Position numbers and translations under genes: made by a program. This document shows positions 55,950-64,000 of a stretch of DNA of 64,000 nt, piece after piece. This stretch comes from Histoplasma ohiense (lineage: Eukaryota > Ascomycota > Eurotiomycetes > Onygenales > Ajellomycetaceae): assembly GCA_017607445.1 (NCBI GenBank), contig JAEVHH010000005.1, positions 1,555,001-1,619,000 of the forward strand. Reading direction: 5' to 3'. Numbering within the stretch: position 1 is the first letter of the stretch; the number at the start of each line of letters is the position of its first letter. The notes under the pieces are model-generated. The model saw nothing but the letters and a program-made list of their open reading frames with translations, ran no database searches and was not told where the DNA came from.

Positions 55950-56364
55950 GCACTGTACACATTATCACCGCCTGTGGTAGCCTGGTGATTGCGCAGGATT
56001 GTGAGAAATATCGCAGCAGGGGTAATCTCTCAATATTTCTGTACGGGTTTATTGCTGGCGGGTTCGTTTCCGTGGGACCTGCTGTGTTTGGCTCAAAGTC
56101 ACCACCAAATTTATGCGCAACCACGTCCTTATCCTGGTGAAAAAGACAGAATCTATGAGGATTACACCTGATATGCGAGTTTCGACACTGGCTTGGGAAT
56201 GTTGTTTGTTTTTGTTCACTGGTTTCGCAGATGAGTACGAACGCCTATTGGAGGCGGTATTGTCAATGGTGCTGGAAACTTGTGGGTGTGCCACTGCTGG
56301 TGAGCATCTCTTTTCTCCTCTCTGCTGAGATCATGGGAGCGGCTCGTTCCTTGCTAACTGGGTA
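55950..56364 (+). pseudogene. Decayed MFS transporter, monocarboxylate-porter (MCT) type, 3' half
   Basis: Three separated blocks on the plus strand read like the second half of a fungal monocarboxylate-transporter-like MFS protein. From 55952: TVHIITACGSLVIAQDC, then LYGFIAGGFVSVGPAVFGS, which is the family's conserved helix, ending at TGA 56138. In another frame from 56187: GLGMLFVFVHW, a stop, then TPIGGGIVNGAGNLW. In a third stretch: FLLSAEIMGAARSLLTG and a stop near 56364. Two frame changes and internal stops exclude a functional product and no intron model repairs it. The missing 5' half suggests truncation or faster decay. The assignment rests on motif resemblance only. Confidence 0.6.
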
Positions 56365-56920
56365 AGCTTTTCACTTGTGTGTTGTGACCCCATCCTGTTT
56401 GTTCGGTTCAAGGTGGCATACCCAGGACCGATTAGGTCCAATGCAGCATTCGCAACTATATATTTACTCTTTAACCTATCCATGAAAATAAGGCATATAT
56501 AACGCCATAGAGACTGCGTCTGAGATTAAATTATATATTTTCTCGGTGTTAGTTATTGGCAATTGCAAATATCACAATTACACTGTATAGAGATCCGTTA
56601 TCGCTGTAAATATAAAGGTATGCTCTTGGTTCATAGCACGTCCATTTCTCCGATATCATCCTTAAAAATATCAGAATATACGGGCATGCAGTTAATGGCG
56701 AAGCTTTATCAGTCTTGGAAAAGGAGTAGTCGCAAATGTTCAATTGCAACCAAACTCCATATGTATATAAACCTATCAAAAAGTCAACTATAGCTAATCA
56801 TATACACACACGATGATAAGTAATCATCCACTCGACAACTCTCATATGCGTATGTACTAGATATAACCACCTTGGTTAAAAGGATAAGGTAAGGAGTTAT
56901 TTGTGGCAAATAATTTCTTC

Positions 56921-57730
56921 CTAGTAAACATCTTCCGGATTGACTAAAAAGTCCTCTCCGTTTTCACGGGTATGTTTGAGGTCTTTGTCCCGACTGAGGG
57001 GTTTTCGCATATCGAACGCATCTTCCCCTTCCTCTGACATACCCGTCGGGTCGTCACTATAATAATTAACCACGCGTCTGAAGACAGAGTATCTAAGAAT
57101 AATGGTAAGAGATGGAGTTAGCTAGAAGTAATAACGATAAAGATAGAAGCGGCAAGACGGAAAGGGTATAACAACGTACCCCATCCCTTTGTACATCCCC
57201 ACTGCAATCGTATTGCCAGCCCGCACATATAAATCTACAAACCACGCATCATTTATATCCGACGCCTGTTCCAGGCTTTCTGTCAGTCGTCGCGCATGTC
57301 CCAATCTCCGCCAAGCCGGCGCAATTGTTAATACTGTAATGTGGCCATGCCATGGTGTGTAGTGTTCCGAGTGTCTCATTGACGAGTGTTGTGCTTCAAG
57401 CTTGCCCATAACTATGTTTTAGGAAAGTAAAAGAGAAAATAGCTGTCAGCAATTTACATGCTCAGGAAATCTAGATACCATGAAATCATGGCAGCAACTG
57501 ATGGATCCTTCAATCCCCATCTTTCTTTCCATCAGCTACCTTTTTGTTAGAACACACGTACTATAGCCTATTATTTGGCCATCTCGGTCCTCCACAACGT
57601 TGAAGAGCGAGGGCCATTTCATTAAGTAGCTGAGATAAAAATGGAGATCATAGTTTTCTGTGAGCGCATCGAGGTTGGTTAGGTTGAGGGAGAAAAGGTC
57701 GACGGGGGTCATGCGCCGGATGGTGGCCAT
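56921..57730 (-). CDS. NAA20: N-terminal acetyltransferase NatB catalytic subunit
   Basis: Exons 57562-57730, 57180-57411 and 56921-57092 give 190 aa. Naa20 (yeast Nat3), with its auxiliary subunit Naa25, acetylates the N-terminal Met of proteins starting Met-Asp, Met-Glu, Met-Asn or Met-Gln, co-translationally at the ribosome. The GNAT fold is clear: MATIRRMTPVDLFSLNLTNL, NYDLHFYLSYLMKWPSLFNV, WHGHITVLTIAPAWRRLGHA with the acetyl-CoA loop RRLGHA. It continues with FVDLYVRAGNTIAVGMYKGM and GYSVFRRVVNYYSDD. The C-terminus (DAFDMRKPLSRDKDLKHTRE) matches the fungal family, and the length is typical. Introns have GTACGT donors. The single ATG gives the normal family start. Confidence 0.96.
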
Positions 57731-58572
57731 GGTCGATTTGGAGCGCTAGTTTGCGCTGTCTATGCGTCTGCAGCGTCGCGTGTAGTAATTATTTAACGGA
57801 AACGGATTTTGAACTGATTGAAGAGCTGCGATGGGAAAACTTGATGCAAGCGGAAATATGGTAGTGGACCTGAATAGCTCGGCGCGATTCGGGTATGATC
57901 TCGGCCTAGATATATTGCAAGCTCCTCCGCGCGATAGCCTGTCAATATCAATATAAAAATGCTGAGCGGTTTTTAAAGTGAAACAAACCAAATCTACGGT
58001 TAAGTTAATCTCTAAATGATAGTTAAGGTTAGTACGAGTTCGGGCGAAGTCACGGGACCAGCCCCAACTCGGCAAAATGACAACAATCGAAAGGAGTCGA
58101 CAAACAACTTTTGATGTTGGATAAAAGAATAAATATCCCGCTGTTATTCGGTGCTCTGCGTAGAGTACGACCTGGTCTGTTTCCTGTCACCGTCTTCCAT
58201 GTGGCACAGGGAACCGCTTTTGGATACACAACGCTTTGACTGGTATCCAGCGATGTCCATTCGTGGAGCTTGTCTCGCTGTTAATGTGCTGGCAGCAATA
58301 TCAAACTAACCCTTACCTTTAATTCCGGAGCCACGCCTAGTCCGGGCCCGGCTTGCATGGCTGACAGTGCCTTGGGAAGAAACAAGAAAAGAAAAAAAAA
58401 ATAACAAATTACGGGAACAAAAAGCGCGATTTTTCTCTACGTTTTATATATACGTAACATCCATTCAATACTCCCTCTCTAAATGCGTGGAACCTGCAGT
58501 CCGCCCTCCTGTCACTAGCTGCTACTCCAGTCCCTCCGTGTCCCACTATATCCCATCTTACGTTGCGCCGAA
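57731..58572. other. Divergent promoter region of NAA20 and the 58573 gene
   Basis: 842 bp with no recognised gene. The right end is C+T rich just before the 58573 start. No TCACGTGA copy is seen. Confidence 0.5.
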
Positions 58573-59944
58573 ATGTCACCGTCTTCTCCTATGTCGCCGT
58601 CTCGAAGGCGCGGAAACCCGTCCCACCTAGACCTTTCTTCTGTGTATTCCAAACCTCTGGCACCAAATGGCTTCGGCCACAGTCCTCTACAGTCACCACT
58701 GACCCCGAGATACTCCGTTCCTTTATCGCCCATGAGCCCTCATCGACGTAGCTCAGAGGCTATGGATAAATCTGCGAGGTTTTCTGCGGAGTTTACTATC
58801 GAGGGTGACTCAGGAGGAGGTGGACTGGGGAACTTGGCAGACGAACTAGCAGATGCATGGGACGAGGACGGAGAAGGTGAAGAAGGTGAAGAAGACTTAT
58901 CTGGATTCCAGGATCGAAACGATCATGTCCAAATACCTGACGAGGAGGATGCATCGTCCCGGTCGCGGGATACCTCCGAGAGCGATTCAGACGCTGAACG
59001 CTTGCGGGACGGAGAGTCGAATCGAAGTAGTTTACAGATTCCGAAGCAGAGATCGAAAACAGGGCAACATCAGAAACACCATCGGCATGAACCTTCGTAT
59101 GATGGTTCGGATTACGGGAATGACTCGGATTTTGAGGAACCTGGCGACCTTACGCCAGGACTAGAGAAGCAGATGGCGGGGATCGAAAATCTTGTTCGAT
59201 GGAGCATGGGAGACAATCTACCCTCCGGAAAAATTGTCGACCGAGTTGTCGAAAGCTTGCGGGACCTAGGAGGTCAGAGTGGGATTGAAAATAGCGCTAC
59301 TAGGTGTGTACATTGTACTAAATACTTCCCCCTATTAATGCGTAGTGTCTGTGGCTGTTATCTGCTCTATACCCGCTTCATTGCTAACAACTCTTTCAAG
59401 ACTGATTACTGCACACGCATCTCTTGCCTCGCATCTAACGTCCCAGATACGTGCGTTACAAACCCTCACTCATCCACTTCTCTTCTCGCGTTTTCCTACC
59501 TTATCCTCCGAAGCAATTGAGGACCTCGTCCCTCTAATTGACGACATCCTACCAAATCTCCCTTTTCCTGTGTCCCAATCCCCCCATCCCCCAGAGCCCC
59601 AAACTTCCCATGACGATGCCCTCCACTCTCTTCGAGCCCTCCTCTCCCAAACATCTGACCTCACCCACGCCCTTCGTGCTCTCAATGATACCATTCACGA
59701 ATCCCGCCAGCTTACCTCAGCGGCAGCACGACGGTTGAAGTCCGTACGTGAACTGGTTGCAGAGATGCGTCGGGAAGAAGAGCGGCGAGAGGAGGGGACA
59801 AGATGGATTGAAAAAGGAGAGTGGGACCGGCGATTACAACAACGAGAAGCCGGAAGGGTGTGCGGGGATGTGGTGAGTGGGTTTGAAGCTGTTTGTGGAG
59901 AATGGAGGGCTCGACTCTTTGGGCCCGAAGTTGCCGCTGCATAA
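58573..59944 (+). CDS. Unrecognised Ser/Pro-rich acidic protein with conserved-looking helical core
   Basis: Exons 58573-59303 and 59401-59944 give 424 aa; the junction restores NSATRLITAHASLASHL. The family is not recognised. The first 60 residues are packed with Ser-Pro sites (MSPSSPMSPS, PLQSPLTPRYSVPLSPMSPH), which suggests control by proline-directed kinases such as CDK or MAPK. A motif-like segment follows (FTIEGDSGGGGLGNLADELA, DAWDEDGEGEEGEEDLSGF), then a Ser/Asp-rich acidic region. The rest is helical: PGLEKQMAGIENLVRWSMGD, SLRDLGGQSGIENSATRLIT, LTSQIRALQTLTHPLLF, and a charged coiled segment with VRELVAEMRREEERREEG. No signal peptide or membrane helix is visible. A cytoskeletal or cell-cycle adaptor is possible but unproven. 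Confidence 0.75.
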
Positions 59945-60439
59945 TAGATCCATTTGATTTTTTTTTCGTTCTCTATTTGCCTCTTGCTTTTATATTTTTC
60001 TTGATCTCAACCCATTTTAAATTTCCTTTGTTTACTCTTTCTGTTTCCGTTGGTTGCCCATTGGCCATTCCATATATACCCGCATAATGTCACCTCGCAA
60101 TGGTTACACACATAGACATGCCCTTTGCCCTGTAAAATTGGTTTACTGGAGTCGGTACCTTTTATATTCTATCTATTTCCTTATTTTCCATCCCCCTTCA
60201 CACGCCCTTCACACTCCTCACCCTCTCGAAATAGGATATCTATATAACTATATTGTTGGGAATGACATACTCTAGTATGATGTATCCAAAAATCTGCCAT
60301 TTATATCAATCAAGGAAGCATAATTACCTCCCATTCTCGCCGCAACTTCATCCAATCGACAAGATATACACAGCAAGCTCACGGCGATGACCAAAAATCC
60401 CATCCCACTCAATCATCGTCACATCCACAATATGCACCT
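59945..60439. other. 3' flank of the 58573 gene
   Basis: About 500 bp of T-rich and AT-rich sequence. No recognised gene. Confidence 0.45.
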
Positions 60440-61165
60440 TAGCCAATGCCTTTCCATCCGCCAACATAGTTTTTCGGTCCAAGTTCGTTCCTAGAATAAG
60501 GCATAATTCCTATCCCTGACAACGAGAGCGCAATGAATCCGACCTTGCTGTTCAACGCGGGTGCCGCTTCTACTCGCTTTCGCTCCTGCACACTCCCCGC
60601 TAAACTCCTCTCCATCCCCGCAGAGCTCTCTGATCCGCTCTCCTAGAGAGTCTGTGATGTTAAAGGAGTATGAAGGCTTCAGTTCCAGGTCGAGAAACGC
60701 TGCTTGGTATTTTGTTGCGATAATTCTGCCCAGTTTTACACCTCAACCATTCGTCCTCGAAGAGAACCCGTATACTTGTGAAATAAAGCAGCCTTGCTGA
60801 TAGAACCACTTCCTGTTGTATGTCCACCCGCGCGTATCCCATGCATCCTAGAGGTCGTCCACAACTTCCCGAACGATATTGGTAATTTGCAAACCAAGAA
60901 TGTCTTCGCGATCATGGACTGGCTTTCTCTTCCGACGGTTGAACGCCGGCGCGATTCCAAAATCCATATCACCCTACTACCTAGGCTGCGATAAGCCCTA
61001 TCTGTGCCCCCAAGAGAAAAAATACCATCTATTGCCTCGATCTGATTTTTCCCCCCCTACCTGCATCATCCTGAATTATGCAAAACTGGTCTACAAACAG
61101 ATACCTCCGGCCCATCTGAAGGTACACCGTGATTGCATCCGCTATCGTCCTAGGCATTTTTGATA
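60440..61165 (-). pseudogene. Decayed HET-domain (heterokaryon incompatibility) gene
   Basis: Translation of the minus strand in shifting frames gives HET-domain hallmarks. Near 61160-61055: MPRTIADAITVYLQMGRRYL, then FVDQFCIIQDDAG, matching the first HET block (the DAI..LG.RYLWVD.LCI.QDD pattern). Near 60850-60815: DAWDTRGWT, the W.TRGWT.QE block, followed in another frame by VVLSARLLYFTSIRVLFEDE (the LLS.RLL.F block). Several stops and at least two frameshifts interrupt these, and no ATG precedes the first block in frame. HET-domain genes mediate vegetative incompatibility and self-killing when intact; this copy cannot encode a full protein. The edges are approximate. It is flanked by single-copy genes and not by other HET genes. 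Confidence 0.7.
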
Positions 61166-62111
61166 CTAGGAGACTGCCATTTTTTCTTCATCCCATCAAC
61201 GGTGGCACATGTATCTGCAAGCAGGGACGATGGTTTTGTGATCCAAAGATTTGACATTCCATCTCCATCGGAGTAACTGACATAGATATCTGCTGAAGGA
61301 ACCCCCAGTGCCTAGATTTGTGGGGGTCCAAGGTGAAGGACAATATCATAGCTTCTCACATTAAGATGTATTAGAAGGACAAAAGTAGCCGGTTGCTATG
61401 TGTTGTCATTATGAGGAGTGGTCCATGTAGTATCGCAAAGATAGATTGAAATTTTCAGTCCGTCTACTCGCAATATAGAAACATGCTGGTATTACTCCAT
61501 TTGAATTAGGACAGTTTGAGTGGATGGTACGACTGCTGTATTGTTAAACATATGCCTACAGCTGCTGCTCGAGATAAAAGAAAATGCAAAGCAAAGAAAA
61601 AGTGAAATTGAAACATGAGAGATAATAAATAGACAAACACAACAAACCAGAGAGGGGAAACTAAATTAATAGGAAAACAAATGTATGACAATCTTTCTCT
61701 TTCAATCATTCAACTCTCTTTGCATGAACCAAAAAAGGAGATAGCAACTTCACTTCCCCATCATCTATCCATCTCATCGCGATTATCGTCTCTCACAACG
61801 GGGAGTTTCGCCTCGAATTTGAAAACAACGTATAAACCGGGCAAAAGGGCAAAAGAATAAACGGTTAAAATTTGGCCGTTGTTTAATAGACGAGAGATAG
61901 ACATACGAAAAATACGAATAAATACTTAAATATTAAATCATCCGATTTCCCATGGCTCGCAAAACTTTAAAAAAAAAAAGAAAGAAACAGAAAAAAACCA
62001 ATATGCGAAACATTTCTGAACAAGTTGAAAAACTCAAGAAATTAAATAAACTAAAAAATGGAAATCCCTCTTGCCCTGTCGTGTCATCGGTCGGTAGACC
62101 ATATTTCCCTC
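61166..62111. other. Intergenic beside eIF3a 3' end
   Basis: About 0.95 kb. The left part may hold unrecognisable remains of the HET gene 5' end. The right part is A-rich on the plus strand and is probably the eIF3a 3' UTR. Confidence 0.4.
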
Positions 62112-64000
62112 CTACTGTTGTTGTTGTTGCTGCCTGAACTTGGGCCTCCATGCCTGCGTTCCGCTAGCGGGTGGGTTAGAACCCTCGCGACTCTCAGGCG
62201 CAGGTGAGGACGGTGCTGGACTTCTGGAGAGTGATTTGGGAGGAACAGCTTCCCGGTTAAACCGTGGAGGCATACGTTCAGGTACTCGCTCCGGCATGCG
62301 TTCACCGTTGGCAGAAATATCCCGGCCCGCAACGGCCCGTCGTTGTGGAGGAACATATCCGCCTGTTGTCCGGGGAGGCGGAAGCTCTTCCTTGGCAGCG
62401 GGTGCTGCTCCCTCAGTTGGGGGAATTGCAGAGCCGGCCGCGGCCTCCGCCTCCTTTGCAGCCTGACGCTCTCTCCAGGTAGGGCCGGCACGCCCGACGA
62501 GGTTAAGCCTGGGAGCAGTGAGCTCCGTAGATTCAGTGCGTTCCATGCGAACGGGAACAGCACCAGCTTTGCGAGCCTTGAGTTTGGCCTCGGCTTCCTC
62601 TTCTCGCTTCTTCTGAATCGCGGCTTTCTCATCGAGTATTCTAACAAGGGTATTAGTTAACTGTGCAAAGATGCAATCAGACATGACAGCAAAACCATAC
62701 CTTCGCTCTTCCTCTCTTGCGGCCTTTTCCGCAGCAAGTTGACGGCGCCGTTCCGCATCCCGAGCAGCCTTCTCTTGTTCCTCTCGTTCGATACGCTCCT
62801 GCTCCTCCCGTTGGCGTCTCTCCTCCTCTTCCCGTTCCATACGCTCGCGTCGCAAACGTTCCTGAACTTCCTTGATCCGCTGTCTCTTCTTATTCTCGAA
62901 TTCCCTCTCTGCAGCCTTACGATTCTTCTCAAATTCCACATGTCGTTTCTCTTGAAGGTTCTTTCTGAAATCATTGAAGTATGGTACTAGACGACCTAGA
63001 CGATGCTTGAGAGCAACATCTTCCTTATGCTTCAGCTTGGCAGCGGCTAGGGTATCCGCTTTGTTCTTCTCATAAACCTCGAGATCAAGCTTCCTTTGTG
63101 CTTCGTAGTCTGCAGGCAGGTGCTTAAGCTCCTCCCGACGATACGCTCGCTCCAGGTGGTCAATACGCTTGGCTGTTATTCGGACGCGGTCGTTCAGCTC
63201 ATTTTTCTCCTTCTCAAGTTGAGCCAACTTGATGTGTCGAAGGCTGTTGCTATCCAATTCGTCCAAGTTGATTTCACTAACATCGATGCCCTTGACTCCG
63301 GTCTTCAGCTCCTCAAGTTGTTTCTTCAACTCTTCTTGCCGAATACGGTCTTTCTCGTCCTTCATCCGTTTGCGCTCACGCTCAAGGTGTTCATCATGCA
63401 ATCTGCGTTTCTCAGCTTCTTGGAGCTGCTGTGTACGAATACGCTTCTGTCTCTCCTCCTCTTGCTGTTTCCTCTGGAGTGATTCTAATGCTGCTTCCTT
63501 CTTTTTCTCAATAATAATTCTACGAGACAGAGTATCCTCGTGTTCCTTCGCGGCACCAGCCTTGGCCTTGGCGAAAGCAATTTGCTTGGCTTGGATGCGA
63601 GCTTGGTTATATGATGGGTCAACATACATGCAGGTGAGGTGAAGAGTTTTGGCTAAACGCGTAAGTTGAGACCTGGCGATTTCAGCGGGTGTGCTTTGGA
63701 GTCTTTGAACGGATCCCACTTCACTTTCAGCGGATCCAGCAGCACTTCCAGGATGCATAGCCTTGGCGGAGGAGAAAATATCGGAATCAAAAGTAAGGAC
63801 GCCGGAAATATGATCAACACGAATAGCCAAATCACCTTTCTTGCAGCCATTCATGATGAATTTCTCGATCATTGAAGTGGTAACCTGGAATGGTTCTGGG
63901 AATTGGGCAAGCTCATGAACAAATTTAACTTCAACAGATTCGTATACCTGGGAGAGTTGTTGGAAAAGTCTTGTGAGGATAACTTGTTGAAGGGGAAGTA
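62112..64000 (-). CDS. TIF32: Eukaryotic translation initiation factor 3 subunit a (3' part, cut by window end)
   Basis: The visible part runs from the window end to a stop at 62112, with one 60-nt intron at 62641-62700, leaving about 609 codons. eIF3a is the scaffold subunit of eIF3, which holds the 43S complex together. The first residues seen (ILTRLFQQLSQVYESVEV, FVHELAQFPEPF) are the end of the PCI region. They are followed by MIEKFIMNGCKKGDLAIRVD and then a very long charged coiled coil rich in Glu, Arg and Lys (ELKKQLEELKTGVKGIDVSE, REEEERRQREEQERIEREEQ), the spectrin-like segment. The tail is Pro/Ala-rich with repeated E-R-M/V-P units and ends in six Gln. The intron is a multiple of three without stop codons, but its GTATGG donor and TTAG acceptor and the restored R-R-I-L-D-E junction support splicing. 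The start lies outside the window. Confidence 0.94.
   Translation of the reverse strand, partial: LPLQQVILTRLFQQLSQVYESVEVKFVHELAQFPEPFQVTTSMIEKFIMNGCKKGDLAIRVDHISGVLTFDSDIFSSAKAMHPGSAAGSAESEVGSVQRLQSTPAEIARSQLTRLAKTLHLTCMYVDPSYNQARIQAKQIAFAKAKAGAAKEHEDTLSRRIIIEKKKEAALESLQRKQQEEERQKRIRTQQLQEAEKRRLHDEHLERERKRMKDEKDRIRQEELKKQLEELKTGVKGIDVSEINLDELDSNSLRHIKLAQLEKEKNELNDRVRITAKRIDHLERAYRREELKHLPADYEAQRKLDLEVYEKNKADTLAAAKLKHKEDVALKHRLGRLVPYFNDFRKNLQEKRHVEFEKNRKAAEREFENKKRQRIKEVQERLRRERMEREEEERRQREEQERIEREEQEKAARDAERRRQLAAEKAAREEERRYGFAVMSDCIFAQLTNTLVRILDEKAAIQKKREEEAEAKLKARKAGAVPVRMERTESTELTAPRLNLVGRAGPTWRERQAAKEAEAAAGSAIPPTEGAAPAAKEELPPPRTTGGYVPPQRRAVAGRDISANGERMPERVPERMPPRFNREAVPPKSLSRSPAPSSPAPESREGSNPPASGTQAWRPKFRQQQQQQ

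Noticed and set aside
62084..62647. 187-codon minus-strand frame and plus-strand frames over the eIF3a tail
   Set aside because: Overlapping frames of a Pro/Ala/Arg-rich, GC-rich coding tail; eIF3a accounts for the sequence.

Overview
The window is nuclear DNA of a filamentous ascomycete. Genes carry short (about 55-200 nt) introns with GTATGT/GTAAGT-type donors, CTAAC/CTGAC-like branch sites and TAG/CAG acceptors. They are monocistronic, lie on both strands, and are separated by long AT-, CT- and microsatellite-rich spacers. The protein set (Vts1, Skg3/Caf120-like PH protein, HET-domain relic, DHA2 and SulP transporters) fits Eurotiomycetes, probably Onygenales; that placement is inference from protein style and not from any search. 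There are no CRISPR arrays, operons, rRNAs or recognisable tRNAs.

Layout. 0-7 kb: an O-fucosyltransferase-like membrane glycosyltransferase, the SAM-domain RNA regulator VTS1 and EMC6. 7-15 kb: two transporters on the minus strand, a DHA2 drug:H+ antiporter built from eight exons (one only 13 nt long) and a sulfate permease whose reading frame needs a GC-AG intron. 15-20.5 kb: a 5.5 kb spacer with no convincing gene. 20.5-33.3 kb: a YDJ1-type DnaJ with a CaaX tail, uroporphyrinogen decarboxylase, TRM82, the ribosomal stalk protein P0 and the GARP subunit VPS53. 33.9-44.5 kb: MEX67 divergent from ERV46, then a long PH-domain protein of the SKG3/CAF120 family. 48-50.2 kb: two unrecognised reading frames that a GC-AG intron could join into one gene. 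51.6-54.5 kb: TFIIIA divergent from RPB6. 54.5-62 kb: NAA20 (NatB) and an unrecognised Ser/Pro-rich acidic protein, flanked by two decayed genes, a monocarboxylate-transporter-like MFS relic and a HET-domain relic. 62.1-64 kb: the 3' part of eIF3a, cut by the window end.

The intact genes are mostly single-copy housekeeping functions: gene expression (MEX67, TFIIIA, RPB6, RPP0, TRM82, eIF3a, VTS1), membrane traffic (VPS53, ERV46, EMC6), haem synthesis and chaperoning. They do not form a dedicated pathway or a secondary-metabolite cluster. The recurrent regulatory signal is the perfect palindrome TCACGTGA. It occurs four times, all in intergenic DNA, and three copies sit in the gap upstream of a minus-strand start (TRM82/RPP0, VPS53/possible small gene, MEX67/ERV46). 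All exon boundaries were built by eye from splice signals and reading-frame phase; every multi-exon model given with exon coordinates sums to a multiple of three.
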